Positions 7,926-17,966 of a stretch of DNA of 64,000 nucleotides are shown here, piece after piece; positions within the stretch are counted from its first letter, which is position 1; each line of letters opens with the position of its first letter. The stretch is taken from NCBI RefSeq assembly GCF_900217235.1, contig NZ_LT907975.1, forward strand, positions 3,695,001-3,759,000. Direction: 5' to 3'. The notes beneath the pieces are model-generated. The model saw nothing but the letters and a program-made list of their open reading frames with translations. It did not search any database and was not told where the DNA came from. Source of the stretch: Pseudodesulfovibrio profundus. GTDB taxonomy: Bacteria > Desulfobacterota > Desulfovibrionia > Desulfovibrionales > Desulfovibrionaceae. The position numbers and the translations under genes were made by a program.

Positions 7926-8528
7926 ATGAGCATAGATTCTCGAACAGAGTTGTCCTTTACCCTTGAGATGCCCGAGTGGGCCGTTTCCGCCCTCGACGAG
8001 TTGCCGGAGTTCCTGCCCACCCCGGAGGAACGTATGGCCGCGGTGATTGAATTTTCGCGTCAGAACTTCCTGCGCAACACCGGCGGTCCTTTTGCAGCCG
8101 GGGTGTTTGAGCGCGAATCCGGGCGGCTCGTGGTCATTGGCGTGAATCGGGTCATGCCACACAACTGCTCGTCGGCCCATGCCGAGATCATGGCATTGTC
8201 TTTGGCCCAGAAGATGCTCAACAATTACGATCTCGGTGCAGACGGGATGCCGGACCACGAACTGGTGGTCAACTGGCGGCCGTGCGCAATGTGTTTTGGC
8301 GCCGTGCTCTGGTCCGGAGTGCGTTCACTGGTCATTGCGGGTGACGGTCCGGAGTTGGAAGAAATCACCGGCTTTGATGAGGGGCCTGTCAGCCCGGACT
8401 GGCGTGAGGAGCTGAATCGTCGCGGTATTTCCCTGACCGAGGATGTACTGCGCGACAAAGCCCTCGAAGCGTACCGCGAGTTCGCAGCGTCGCAGAATAC
8501 GGTTTACAACGCACGCCAGGGCAACTGA
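7926..8528 (+). CDS. Nucleoside/cytidine deaminase-family zinc hydrolase
   Basis: A 200-residue protein of the nucleoside deaminase superfamily. Zinc-binding and catalytic signatures are present: SSAHAEIMAL (HAE: zinc His and proton-shuttle Glu) and RPCAMCFGAVLWSG (PCAMC: two zinc Cys). The spacing and the PCAMCFGA form resemble guanine deaminase and tRNA-adenosine-deaminase-like members more than plain cytidine deaminase; the exact base is not decided. The ATG at 7926 follows TGGAG at eight bases; a longer in-frame extension upstream looks non-coding. It stands alone between two terminators. The long N-terminal part (about 60 residues before the catalytic core) is larger than in the smallest family members. 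Confidence 0.85.
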   Translation: MSIDSRTELSFTLEMPEWAVSALDELPEFLPTPEERMAAVIEFSRQNFLRNTGGPFAAGVFERESGRLVVIGVNRVMPHNCSSAHAEIMALSLAQKMLNNYDLGADGMPDHELVVNWRPCAMCFGAVLWSGVRSLVIAGDGPELEEITGFDEGPVSPDWREELNRRGISLTEDVLRDKALEAYREFAASQNTVYNARQGN

Positions 8529-8578
8529 TCAACAGCACAAAGTCCGACACGATTCCAGCTTGTGCTTCAACCATGATT

Positions 8579-8611
8579 AAGGCGCTTATGATTCTCATAA
8601 GCGCCTTTTTG
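8579..8611 (+). terminator. Rho-independent terminator
   Basis: AAGGCGCTTATG-ATT-CTCATAAGCGCCTTTTT, a 12-bp stem with T-run, after the deaminase gene. It also separates it from the converging glycogen operon. Confidence 0.9.
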
Positions 8612-8707
8612 TTGGTTCGTAATTTGTTTGTTATCGCCCGAAAGAACGATCAAAAGTGATCTTCTTCAGGTGATATCTACAGATTGCGTACTGCTCGTGA
8701 TACTACA

Positions 8708-11700
8708 TCAACTCCATTTGATGAGCCGGGTTTCGCACTTGCTGACCAATCCGCTGTGAATCGGGATGACCCGAACACCGTATCGAATCGGGCCTGATGT
8801 GTCGGGTGCGTACTCTGCATGAAACTCCAGTATGTTGCCTTCGGAGTGCTTCAGTTTCATTGGAATGCAGTCAACGATGGTTTGCTCGTCTGGTGTGGCA
8901 GCGACCAGTTCGGCGAGGATTTCCTCATCCATGAGCTGTCCTTTGTCCACCTTGGCCGCGACCGTCAGCTTGTTGCCGAGCTTGAAGACATCGCCGTGGA
9001 TGCCGTCCACCTGAACCTCGTTGATGGTGACTGTCGAGAAGCGGCCAGGAATGCGCTTGCGCCATTCGCCGATTTCCTTGGAAAGGGCGAAGTTGTTCCT
9101 GTTGCGGTGTTCGGAATGCTCCATGGCGGGTAAGTACATGTCGTCGATGTAGTCGTTGACCATACGGTGTGTCCCGTACTGCCTGAATCCTGTCTTCATC
9201 GACTCCTTCATCCGCCTGATCCAGGCATGGGGTATTCCGTCTGCATCTCGATCGTAGAACTCAGGAACGACTTCGGTTTCCAGGGTTGCATACAGGTTTT
9301 CGGCGTCAACGATATCCTGATTGACCTGATTTTCGTACACCAGACCGCTTCCGACGGCCCAACCGTTTTGGCCGTCAAAAGCCTCGTCCCACCAGCCGTC
9401 GAGTATGGAGCAGTTGGGTACGCCGTTGACTGCAGCCTTCATGCCGCTGGTCCCGCTGGCTTCCATGAGTCTGGTCGGGTTGTTGAGCCAGACATCGGCG
9501 CCGGAAACAAGTAGTCGGGCCAGTCGAATGTCGTAGCTTTCCAGGAATATGACCTTGCCCAGGAAATCGTCCTGCTTGGCAAGTCGGCATATGAGGTTGA
9601 TGTAACTAGCCCCGATTGTGTCGGCCGGGTGGGATTTACCAGCGAAGATGATGTTCACCGGCTTGTCGTTGTGGCAGAGAATCTCCTTGATCCGTTGCAG
9701 ATCATGGAAGATCAGGGTGGGGCGCTTATATGCGGTGCACCGCCGGGCGAAGCAGAGGGTCAGGTGGTCGGGGTTGAGTGATTTCAGAAATGCGTTCAAC
9801 CTGTTGGGCGGCTCGCCTTCACGTTTCCATTGATGGGAGATTGACCGGCGAACTTCGTCATAAAGGCGATGCTTCAAGGCGACATGGCTGTCCCACAGGC
9901 GGCGATCATCAATGGAATCCAGGCAGTTCCAATCGCTGCCGGTTACCAATGTCTGATGGACGTCAACACTGCAGCTTTCTTCCAGATCATGCCGCAACCG
10001 TTCATCGAGCCATGAAGTGATGTGTACACCGTTGGTAACGTGCCCGACTGGTATTTCACCGAGCAGGAAACCCCGCCACAGGTCCATCCACATCCGTCGG
10101 GAAACGTCACCATGGAGTTTGCTGACACCATTGCGGATGCTGGAAAGCTGGAGGGCGAGCACAGTCATGTTCAAGTGGTCCGCCTCTTCGGCATAGATAT
10201 GGCCGAGATTCCATAAACTATCCCAAGGCACGCCCATTTCTTCAGCGTATCCCCGGAAGTAGTTTTCAACCAACGACCTTTCAAAACGTTCATTGCCTGC
10301 CGGAACCGGTGTGTGCATGGTGAATACCGTGGAACCTCGCACTATTTCCTTGGCGGTTGCGAGGTCTACGCCGTCGATAAGCATGAGTTGGCGAATCCGT
10401 TCAAAGAGCAGAAAGGCGGAATGCCCTTCGTTAAGATGGTAGATCGATGGCTCGATTTTCAGTGCCTGCAGCAATCGTATGCCGCCCACACCAAGGATGA
10501 TCTCCTGTTCAATGCGTCCTGTGGACGAAGGGTCGTACAGGCGCGATGTTATATCCCGGTCCGAACGGGAATTCTCAACGAGATCGGTGTCCAGCAGGTA
10601 GAGTTTCGCCCTGCCAACATGAACTTCCCATATCTGGGCGTAGACAGTCCTTCCCGGCAAGTCCACAGCGATGAGGACTTTCTCGGTTTCCCCATTGTGC
10701 AGGGGAGTGATGGGCATGGTTGCGAAATCATTTTCCTTGTACTCTACCACCTGCTCCCCGTTGCCGTTGATCCTCTGGTGGAAGAACCCCTGCTTATAGA
10801 GCAGTGAAATGCCGACAAAAGGCAGGTTCAGATCGCTGGCCGACTTGATGTGGTCACCTGACAGCAACCCGAGTCCGCCCGAGTATATGGGGATCGACTC
10901 GTGCAGGCCGAATTCCATGGAGAAATAGGAAATGGGATTCTTCCAGGTGATGCCGCTGATGTCGGCCTTGTCCCTTTCCTCCATATAGGCGGTAAATCGC
11001 TCCATGATATTGGTGAAGCGACCCATGAATTCGATATCGCCCGAGAGATGGTTCAGACGGTCGCGGTTCATGGTGTCCAGGAAGAGGACCGGGTTGTGGC
11101 CGCACTCACGCCATTTGTCCGCGTCCATCCATTCGAAAAGTTCCTGGGCATCGCGATGCCAGACCCACCAGAGGTTGTTGGCCAGTTCACGGAGCCGTGC
11201 CAGGGCCTGGGGGAGTTCCGTTACGACCGTGAATGACCTGAGTCGGGGTTGTGTGGTGTTGACGCCGGAGAACCTGACTTCCTTGCCGGTCACGGTCGCC
11301 AAACGCTGAACGCCTGAAATGCGCTCGGTTCGGATACCCGCTGCGTAGGCATATGCTTCGATGTAGCGATTGTAGAAGTGCTCCCAGGTCGCTTCCTCTG
11401 CAATGTTTCTGGCCTCGGCACTGCGGTGTGCTCGCTCGTCTTTGGTCCAGTTGGTAAAATCATGCAGGAAGTCTGTCAGCTTGGTACGGGCCGTGTCGTA
11501 GTTGTCCTTAAGACGGTTGATCACCTGCACGCCTGGGTGACCTTTCGGATATTTTTCCATAACCCACTGCCCGAATCCGGCGCGATCGGCGGTGACGGTG
11601 GGCACGGCAAAGGCCGCGCTTTCCATCGGAGTATAGCCCCACGGCTCGTAAAAGGACGGGAACACGGTCAGGTCCATGCCGGCCAGTGCTTCGTAGTATT

Positions 11701-12946
11701 CGAGGTTCAGAATACCGTCGTTGCCATCGAGGTAGACCGGAATGAAAATGACGCAGCATCGTTTGTTCGGAGTATTGTCCAGGCGTTTTTCACGGCACCG
11801 GTTCACGATGGGGTCCTGCTCCGCATTGAAGAGCTGATGGGTAGAGATGCCGGAAAACTTCTGGAGGGACTGGTCTTCTGTCATCCGCCTGCGAGCCTCG
11901 TCGCTGAATCCTGCGTAGCCGCAAGAAACGAGCAGAAAAGAGACAACGGTGATATCGCTCTCCGAGTTGGCAAGGCGGTTGTCCACTTCCGCGAGACTGT
12001 CGAGCAACAGGTCAATGCCTTTGTTGTGGAATTCGTATCGTCCACTGGTCGCAACCAGCAGCGTTTTACTTGGATCGAGATCGCGTTCCAGAAAACGGGA
12101 CGCGAGGTCGATGAGCGCCTTGCGGGATGTTGTGCGTGTCTTGGCTACGATTGCGGGTTCGGCAAAACCTTCGAGGTTGAAGCCGTTGATCGTGACCACA
12201 TCCGGGTTGGTTCCGAGAAGATAGGCGGCTTCGCGTCGGGTGATGTTGGAGACAGTGGTGAAGCAGTCAGCCTCGCGGGCAGAGACCGATTCCATGGAAT
12301 GCTTTGCCGTGACGCTGAATTTCTTGGCTTCCTGGGATGGTTCGATTTCATCCAGCCGCTCATATATGTCCACGCCGGAACCGGACATGGCTCGACCAAG
12401 CATGGTCGCGTGGGTGGTCATGACCGTGGCGACACCCGGGGCATGTTTCTTGAGGTAGAGGACACCGGCTCCGCTCATCCATTCATGGAAATGGGCAAAG
12501 ACTCCGGCCATCTCTTCGATGTCGTCATGCATTTCCTTAATGGACATTGCTGCAGCCGTGCTGAACAGGACCGGTTCCATGTAGTCCCAGCCACCGGACA
12601 TGGAATCCACGCCATAGTCGTTCCATAACTGGAAGAGCAGTTTGTCATGGGCTGGGATGGCGTTTTGAAACCCAATAAGCCAGGCCCAAGGCTTGCCGGG
12701 AACATCCCAGCGGCCCACTTTGGTGGGGATGCCTCTTTCCTTGAGCCGTTCCAGAGTCGGAATGATTTCGTCAGGAGGATCACACGGCTCAAAGCCGGGG
12801 TTTCGGTCCAGCAACGGCCCTACAGCCACGTATCGGCCCTCGAAGGTTTTCATGGCCTGGGCCGACTTGGTGCCGATGACGGTGTGGATGCCGCCCACCA
12901 TGTTGCAGACTTCCCATGACACTTCAAAAAGCCAACTGGTATCCAT
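8708..12946 (-). CDS. Fusion of GT3-type glycogen synthase and GT35 alpha-glucan phosphorylase
   Basis: A 1412-residue protein. Residues 1 to about 560 resemble the eukaryote-type glycogen synthase family GT3: the opening SWLFEVSWEVCNMVGGIHTV is close to the hallmark of that family, and PSFYEPWGYTPMESAAFAVP is the donor-binding motif. Residues from about 580 onward are an alpha-glucan phosphorylase (GT35, short form): WWVWHRDAQELF, YFSMEFGLHESIPIYSGGLG, LNEGHSAFL, NGVHITSW, and the pyridoxal-phosphate lysine motif EASGTSGMKAAVNG. One chain thus holds a synthase that extends, and a phosphorylase that shortens, alpha-1,4-glucan. The start at 12946 has AGGAG seven bases ahead; the ATG two codons upstream is too close to it. 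It is the last gene of the glycogen operon. Confidence 0.9.
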   Translation of the reverse strand: MDTSWLFEVSWEVCNMVGGIHTVIGTKSAQAMKTFEGRYVAVGPLLDRNPGFEPCDPPDEIIPTLERLKERGIPTKVGRWDVPGKPWAWLIGFQNAIPAHDKLLFQLWNDYGVDSMSGGWDYMEPVLFSTAAAMSIKEMHDDIEEMAGVFAHFHEWMSGAGVLYLKKHAPGVATVMTTHATMLGRAMSGSGVDIYERLDEIEPSQEAKKFSVTAKHSMESVSAREADCFTTVSNITRREAAYLLGTNPDVVTINGFNLEGFAEPAIVAKTRTTSRKALIDLASRFLERDLDPSKTLLVATSGRYEFHNKGIDLLLDSLAEVDNRLANSESDITVVSFLLVSCGYAGFSDEARRRMTEDQSLQKFSGISTHQLFNAEQDPIVNRCREKRLDNTPNKRCCVIFIPVYLDGNDGILNLEYYEALAGMDLTVFPSFYEPWGYTPMESAAFAVPTVTADRAGFGQWVMEKYPKGHPGVQVINRLKDNYDTARTKLTDFLHDFTNWTKDERAHRSAEARNIAEEATWEHFYNRYIEAYAYAAGIRTERISGVQRLATVTGKEVRFSGVNTTQPRLRSFTVVTELPQALARLRELANNLWWVWHRDAQELFEWMDADKWRECGHNPVLFLDTMNRDRLNHLSGDIEFMGRFTNIMERFTAYMEERDKADISGITWKNPISYFSMEFGLHESIPIYSGGLGLLSGDHIKSASDLNLPFVGISLLYKQGFFHQRINGNGEQVVEYKENDFATMPITPLHNGETEKVLIAVDLPGRTVYAQIWEVHVGRAKLYLLDTDLVENSRSDRDITSRLYDPSSTGRIEQEIILGVGGIRLLQALKIEPSIYHLNEGHSAFLLFERIRQLMLIDGVDLATAKEIVRGSTVFTMHTPVPAGNERFERSLVENYFRGYAEEMGVPWDSLWNLGHIYAEEADHLNMTVLALQLSSIRNGVSKLHGDVSRRMWMDLWRGFLLGEIPVGHVTNGVHITSWLDERLRHDLEESCSVDVHQTLVTGSDWNCLDSIDDRRLWDSHVALKHRLYDEVRRSISHQWKREGEPPNRLNAFLKSLNPDHLTLCFARRCTAYKRPTLIFHDLQRIKEILCHNDKPVNIIFAGKSHPADTIGASYINLICRLAKQDDFLGKVIFLESYDIRLARLLVSGADVWLNNPTRLMEASGTSGMKAAVNGVPNCSILDGWWDEAFDGQNGWAVGSGLVYENQVNQDIVDAENLYATLETEVVPEFYDRDADGIPHAWIRRMKESMKTGFRQYGTHRMVNDYIDDMYLPAMEHSEHRNRNNFALSKEIGEWRKRIPGRFSTVTINEVQVDGIHGDVFKLGNKLTVAAKVDKGQLMDEEILAELVAATPDEQTIVDCIPMKLKHSEGNILEFHAEYAPDTSGPIRYGVRVIPIHSGLVSKCETRLIKWS

Positions 12947-12960
12947 TTGCATTCTCCTGT

Positions 12961-14160
12961 TTAGGACGCCGTTTGAGATTCTCTCAGCCGAAGGGCCAGA
13001 TCATTGAGAGCATTCATGTAGACAATGAATGCTTGGTGCGGCGTGTCGTACGGGTTGAAATATTTGTGCACGTCGCCATCGGAAAACCACTTGGTACACA
13101 TGTAATAGAAGTGGTCACTAGTGAGCATCTCCCGCCACGTTGCGATCATGTCGTCGTCCTCGGTTGCCAGAACCTTGTCTTCAAGAGCGTACGCCAGTTC
13201 AATCGCTTGATCCTGCATGTGGTTGCCGAGCCACGCCGTCACATCTCGTTCCAGATCAGCCCAGGAGGTGAAGTACGGGACGTCGAGTTGGGCCAGGGGG
13301 TCGAGGCGAGTTGCGGCTTCGGCAGGGGTCTGAAAGATGAAGTCGTTATGCGAGAGAATCGAGCGGGGCAGGCTGCGGAAGAAATGGAAAATGCCGGTGT
13401 CTTCCCATTGATGTTCGCCGATGGTCTCATAATCCATAAACAGATTGACCACCTCGCCGTTGCCCGCAATGGCATGTACCCAATTGGCAAACTTATCCGT
13501 GCTTACCGGCCATTCATCCCAGTTTCGATCAGAGAAGCGAAAGGCCACATCGTCAGAAAGACGATAGTTCTTGAGCAGCGCCTTGAGCTTGGAGCACCCG
13601 GCAGGCTGGTATACGTAGTTGGGAGAGCGCCAGCCCAGCACCTGATCCGCACCTTCGGCCAGGATGGCCTTGTAGCCCATCTTTTCAACCTCTAGGGCGA
13701 GGTCGTTGTTGTAGATGAGTTCGGTGTTTCTGAATGTCGTCGGTTTTGAACCGAAAAATTCCTCCAGAATCCTGCCGTGCATCTTCACTTGCCGTTTGAA
13801 TTCCTTTTTGGAAAAAAGGAAGGCCAGCGAATGGTAGTGGGTCTCGCCGATGAACTCCACGCAGCCTGTATCGGCCAGTTCGCGGAAGGAGTCGAGGACC
13901 TCTGGACAAAACTCCTGGAACTGCTCCATGGCAACGCCGGTAATGGCGTACGAGATGCGGAATTTCCCCTGAAATTCGTTGATCAGGTCGAGCATCATCC
14001 GGTTGGCTGGCAAGTAGCATTTATGTGCCACTTTAAGCAGGATCTCCCGATTGGCCGCTTCGTCGCGGTAGTGGTGGTTCCTGCCAATGTCGAAGAAGGA
14101 ATATTCCTTGTTCAACCGCATGGGCTGGTGGACCTGGAAATAGAAGCAGACGGATATCAT
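12961..14160 (-). CDS. GH57 family glycoside hydrolase (alpha-amylase-like)
   Basis: A 399-residue cytoplasmic enzyme of glycoside hydrolase family 57. The opening MISVCFYFQVHQPMR carries conserved region 1 (HQP); ISYAITGVAMEQ, CVEFIGETHYHSLAFLFSK and TTFRNTELIYNNDLA match later conserved regions of the family. Members cleave alpha-1,4-glucan or act as glucan-processing enzymes. The start at 14160 overlaps the stop of the GT4 gene in an ATGA arrangement, and a longer reading upstream is only the overlap with that gene. Its stop lies 14 bases before the start of the synthase-phosphorylase fusion. Within the operon it probably trims or degrades the storage glucan; branching activity is also known in GH57 and cannot be excluded. 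Confidence 0.87.
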   Translation of the reverse strand: MISVCFYFQVHQPMRLNKEYSFFDIGRNHHYRDEAANREILLKVAHKCYLPANRMMLDLINEFQGKFRISYAITGVAMEQFQEFCPEVLDSFRELADTGCVEFIGETHYHSLAFLFSKKEFKRQVKMHGRILEEFFGSKPTTFRNTELIYNNDLALEVEKMGYKAILAEGADQVLGWRSPNYVYQPAGCSKLKALLKNYRLSDDVAFRFSDRNWDEWPVSTDKFANWVHAIAGNGEVVNLFMDYETIGEHQWEDTGIFHFFRSLPRSILSHNDFIFQTPAEAATRLDPLAQLDVPYFTSWADLERDVTAWLGNHMQDQAIELAYALEDKVLATEDDDMIATWREMLTSDHFYYMCTKWFSDGDVHKYFNPYDTPHQAFIVYMNALNDLALRLRESQTAS

Positions 14161-15443
14161 ACGGCACCCCCTACAAGCTGATCGTAAACATGGATCACCT
14201 TTTCGGCGGCATGTTCCCACTGGACTCTTTTGAGGGTCCTGCGGCCACTGAGTTTCAGAAGGGCTGCCCTGTCTTCGTTTTCAAGAATGTCGAGAATCTC
14301 GAAGGCGAGTCGGTCCACGTCCCAAAAATCGATTTTGACGGCGTTTTCCATTATCTCGGCCACACCGGATTGTTTTGAAACGATGGAGGGGACATCGTAG
14401 ACCATTGCTTCGAGTGGCGTGATACCGAACGGCTCTGTGACGCTGGGCATGACATAGAGATCGCTCATGGCGTAGATGCGTTCCACATCCATGCCGCGCA
14501 CGAAACCGAGAAAGTGGAACCTGTCCGCCAGTCTCAATTCTGCCATTCGTTCAACCATTCTGGGGAACATGTCGCCCGATCCTGCCATGGCGAACCGGAT
14601 GTTCGGATTTTGGGCCAGCACTTTGGCGGCGGCTTCAACAAAATAGTCAGGCCCTTTCTGGAAGGTGATGCGTCCAAGAAATAGCACCAGTTTTTCCGGG
14701 AATGGTTTTTCGATGCGCATGGCTCGCAAACGACGTTCCTTGGAAACGGCATTGTGGACTACCGTGATCTTGTCCGGGTTGATGGAATAGCGCTTGATTA
14801 TGGTGTCCCTAGTGAAGTGACTGACCGCGATAATGCGGTCGGCAGCCTCGAATCCGGCTCGTTCCAGATCGTACACCTGCTGGTTGACGTGTTCGCCGCT
14901 ACGGTCAAACTCAAGGGCATGAGCGTGCACGACAAGCGGTTTGCCGGACACGCGCTTGGCTTCGATACCAGCTGGGGCAGTCATCCAGTCATGGGCATGG
15001 ATGACGTCAAATTGTTCATGCTTGGCCAAATGACCCGCAACCAGACTGTAACGGACGATTTCAGCCATGAGGTTCTCGCCGTAGCCGCCTGAGAAGTCGC
15101 TGTCCAACTGCCCGATAATATCTTCTGCAGTGATCAGTTCCTCGCGTTTGACGAGTGACAGATACGCCTTTTCTGTGAGGTAGGGACGCAGCGGTGACAG
15201 TACTTCCAGTACGGAAACATGTTCCTGCAGATCCAGAATTTCCCTGATGCCGACACTGGCCCGGACACGGTTGGCCCCAATGAGGTCCAAGTGTCCGCCT
15301 TCTTCATTGGTATCCAGCCTGGGCAGGACGAAAAGTACATCTGTGCCATGTTGCGCCAAGCCCTTGGTCAGACCGTAACAGGCTGTACCAAGGCCGCCTG
15401 ATATATAGGGCGGGAACTCCCACCCGAACATAAGTACGCGCAT
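14157..15443 (-). CDS. GT4 glycosyltransferase (glycogen/starch synthase-like)
   Basis: A 428-residue GT-B fold glycosyltransferase. MRVLMFGWEFPPYISGGLG is the N-terminal acceptor/donor loop shared by glycogen and starch synthases and related GT4 enzymes; VIHAHDWMTAPAG is the second conserved site; LVLFLGRITFQKGPDYFVEA opens the nucleotide-sugar domain; and VMPSVTEPFGITPLEAM is the E-x7-E donor motif. The start at 15443 follows GGGAGG at nine bases; longer reading frames upstream run into the debranching gene. Only two bases separate it from that gene's stop. It likely builds alpha-1,4-glucan from ADP- or UDP-glucose, adding a second synthase to the one in the downstream fusion; the precise product is inferred. 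Confidence 0.87.
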   Translation of the reverse strand: MRVLMFGWEFPPYISGGLGTACYGLTKGLAQHGTDVLFVLPRLDTNEEGGHLDLIGANRVRASVGIREILDLQEHVSVLEVLSPLRPYLTEKAYLSLVKREELITAEDIIGQLDSDFSGGYGENLMAEIVRYSLVAGHLAKHEQFDVIHAHDWMTAPAGIEAKRVSGKPLVVHAHALEFDRSGEHVNQQVYDLERAGFEAADRIIAVSHFTRDTIIKRYSINPDKITVVHNAVSKERRLRAMRIEKPFPEKLVLFLGRITFQKGPDYFVEAAAKVLAQNPNIRFAMAGSGDMFPRMVERMAELRLADRFHFLGFVRGMDVERIYAMSDLYVMPSVTEPFGITPLEAMVYDVPSIVSKQSGVAEIMENAVKIDFWDVDRLAFEILDILENEDRAALLKLSGRRTLKRVQWEHAAEKVIHVYDQLVGGAV

Positions 15444-15445
15444 AC

Positions 15446-17401
15446 TTATCTGCCTCCCAGGATTTTGTTGAGGCGGATGGCCTCGGCCACGCTCCATGCC
15501 TGGGCAATGGTTCCCTTTGGCAGATGTGGTGGATTTCCAGTGTAGAGTTCCGGTAGTGATCCGATACCGAAGTTGTCAGGGAATGAGCGCAGGATCGGCT
15601 TGAAGTATTTACGAAGGAACGCCTTGGTCCCACTCTTGTCCTCGGCCTGTCTTATCAACGCCTCGCCGAAGTGTCCGGCCAGCCACGGCCAGACCATACC
15701 CTGATGGTAGGCGGAGTCGCGTTCGTCGGAATCTCCCCGGTAGAAGGGAGTGTAGAGTGGATTTCTTGGCGAAAGCGTTCGCAACCCGTATGGGGTCAGC
15801 AAGTGCGACTGGGCGGTGCTGATGACAGCTCGCATCTGCCGGGTATTCAGCATTGTGTATGGCAGAGAGACCGCGAAAATCTGATTGGGCCTGATGCAGT
15901 GGTCCTGCCCATGTTCGTTGACGACATCGCTCAGGCAGTTGTCGGCATGGTTCCAGAATCTATCGATGAAGTTAGCGGCCAGATTGTCTGCTGCACTGTT
16001 GGCCCTTTCGATCAGTTCGTCGTCCTCTGGCGCCAGTTCGAGGAAGAAGCGGAGGGCATTATACCAGAGGGCGTTGATCTCAACCGCTGCTCCATGTCGT
16101 GGAGTGACCGGCCCGCCATACGCCTGCGCATCCATCCAGGTGAGTTGTGTGTTCTCATTGCCCGCGTAGAGCAGGCCGTCTTCTCCGATGCCGCATAGAG
16201 GCACCTTCCCTTCAAGGTGTGCGGATACGACGCTGCGGAGGGCCGGGTAGATATTGTCCATGACAAACTGCTTGCTGCCTTTTGTCTTCAGGTACTCCTG
16301 AACCGCCCAGAAAAACCATAGTGAGGCATCGATAGAGTTGTACGCCAAGTGTTCTGACCGTTGATCAAGGTAGTTGGGGAGCAGGCCGTTGCGTTCCAGC
16401 TTTGCGTATGCTGCCAGCACTTCCTCGCCGAACTCCCTCCGGCCTGCATGGAAAGTCAGTCCGGGCAGGGCGATCATGGTGTCCCGCCCCCATTCGCCAA
16501 ACCAATGGTATCCGGCCACTACGGAGGCAAAGTCAGATGCGTTGCGGATCAGGAACTGGTCCGAAAAATATTTAAGCCACTTGCCGGAATTGCTTCGGTC
16601 CTTGCAGGCGTCGAAAGCAGCTTCGCGACGTTCCAATTCCTTCTTTCGCGTCCTTTCCAGATTGCCGAGTGGTTCAGTTGAGGCGGCAAAGATGACCGGC
16701 TTTCCCTTTTGGAGTGGCAACTCGAACATGCCAGGGCAGAACAGGTCTTCCTGGTAGTCGAAACCGCGATCCCTTTCGAGAATGTACTCGACGTTCAACG
16801 ACCACTTGGGGCCAGGGTGAAATTCGGAAGTTCGGTTGGTACCCATGTACAGGCTCGGCATGCCCTCATATGGCTGGATTTTACGCCCGTTTTTTTCAGG
16901 ATAGGATTTGGGGCGCAGGAACATGTTCTCACGGGTCAGTGAGTGGATGTCCCGGTAAGCGAGCATGGGCCTTATGCGCAGAGTCGGCTTTACTTTGCCT
17001 TCAAGCAGTTCGTAGCAAAGCAGCGTGGTGTTCTTGCCGTACACCATCATCATGGATTTCCTGATGAGGGCGTCACCGATTCTGTAGGTGATGGAAGGGT
17101 ACAATCCCTGCTCGAATTCTTCTACGAACTGGTGCCCGGTCGGATGATAGACCCCAGGGTATTTGTTGGTGGAGAGGTGAAATTCCAGGTCGTTGTGAAC
17201 AAGAGATGTTGCCACTTTGGACAACAGGACGAACTTGCCGCGAGGCTCCTTGAGCGCGGCAACGAGAAGCCCGTGATACTTTCGGGTGTGGCAGTTGATG
17301 GACGTGCTGGAGGCATAGCCCCCAATGCCGTTGGTATCGAGCCATTCCTTGCGAGTAGCCGTTTCGGTGTTAACGCACTCATCCCTGGGGACACGAATCA
17401 T
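15446..17401 (-). CDS. Glycogen debranching enzyme (amylo-alpha-1,6-glucosidase)
   Basis: A 651-residue debranching enzyme of the GH133 type. The N-terminal domain begins TRKEWLDTNGIGGYASSTS and NCHTRKYHGLLVA, the signature of the bacterial GDE N-terminal beta domain. The C-terminal (alpha/alpha)6 domain holds WFGEWGRDTMIALPGLT with the catalytic acid region, and ALWYNALRFF and YHQGMVWPWLAG further on. It removes alpha-1,6 branch glucose during glycogen breakdown. It is the first gene of the four-gene glycogen operon, so the operon promoter must lie in the 565-base gap to its right. GGGGTG precedes the ATG at 17401 by six bases. Confidence 0.9.
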   Translation of the reverse strand: MIRVPRDECVNTETATRKEWLDTNGIGGYASSTSINCHTRKYHGLLVAALKEPRGKFVLLSKVATSLVHNDLEFHLSTNKYPGVYHPTGHQFVEEFEQGLYPSITYRIGDALIRKSMMMVYGKNTTLLCYELLEGKVKPTLRIRPMLAYRDIHSLTRENMFLRPKSYPEKNGRKIQPYEGMPSLYMGTNRTSEFHPGPKWSLNVEYILERDRGFDYQEDLFCPGMFELPLQKGKPVIFAASTEPLGNLERTRKKELERREAAFDACKDRSNSGKWLKYFSDQFLIRNASDFASVVAGYHWFGEWGRDTMIALPGLTFHAGRREFGEEVLAAYAKLERNGLLPNYLDQRSEHLAYNSIDASLWFFWAVQEYLKTKGSKQFVMDNIYPALRSVVSAHLEGKVPLCGIGEDGLLYAGNENTQLTWMDAQAYGGPVTPRHGAAVEINALWYNALRFFLELAPEDDELIERANSAADNLAANFIDRFWNHADNCLSDVVNEHGQDHCIRPNQIFAVSLPYTMLNTRQMRAVISTAQSHLLTPYGLRTLSPRNPLYTPFYRGDSDERDSAYHQGMVWPWLAGHFGEALIRQAEDKSGTKAFLRKYFKPILRSFPDNFGIGSLPELYTGNPPHLPKGTIAQAWSVAEAIRLNKILGGR

Positions 17402-17966
17402 GATTCACCCCGATTATAAAAAATCAGTATAAATGTGTTAGAAAAGGGATTTCCCTATGATTGCTATAGAAGGCAAAAAAATACCTTTTGCAAGTAAAAA
17501 GTGCCTCGCGGATGTTATAAATTAGAGAACAGAATCATGCGGGCAGGTCGGTAGACATGAGAGTGGAAAAGTGAGGTTCTGGATGTGGCGTGATCGGTGA
17601 ACTGGTACATGGTTCACCGAGTAATGATTCTATAAAACATTGGTTTATAAAATTGATCTCACTGGTCCCAACAGCCTAACTCGAACCGGCGGTTTGTAGA
17701 TTGATCAGTCGTAAGAATTAAGCTTTGCCTTCAACAATCGCAGCCTTTCTCAGTTATACTCCTAAAGATGAATACTTCCTCCGTCATGGCAACAGGTTAT
17801 GTGGGGCTATGGCGTTTTCAGAATCTACCTTTTACCCAGCCAGTCTTAATTCTTCTGCTGATATTGACAAACATATGACGAATGACTACTTGTTCATGTG
17901 TTGGCGGTAACCGGGTGTGTCACCCGCGATATTACATATCCTTTTGAATGAGATAACAGGTAGAGC
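17402..17966. other. Gene-free stretch between divergent glycogen operon and metal ATPase
   Basis: AT-rich, with no convincing gene (a 61-codon frame at 17725-17910 lacks a ribosome site and has no protein character). It must hold the glycogen-operon promoter (minus) and the ATPase promoter (plus). An imperfect inverted repeat ACATATGA...TTCATGTGT at about 17872-17901 lies roughly 65 bases before the ATPase start and could be a metal-sensor operator. Confidence 0.4.

Noticed and set aside
11378..12628. 416-codon plus-strand frame opposite the GT3-GT35 gene
   Set aside because: Shadow frame in GC-rich DNA; the minus strand codes a well-conserved enzyme across the whole stretch.
17725..17910. 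61-residue gene upstream of the metal ATPase
   Set aside because: No ribosome site and no protein-like pattern; it overlaps the likely promoter region.
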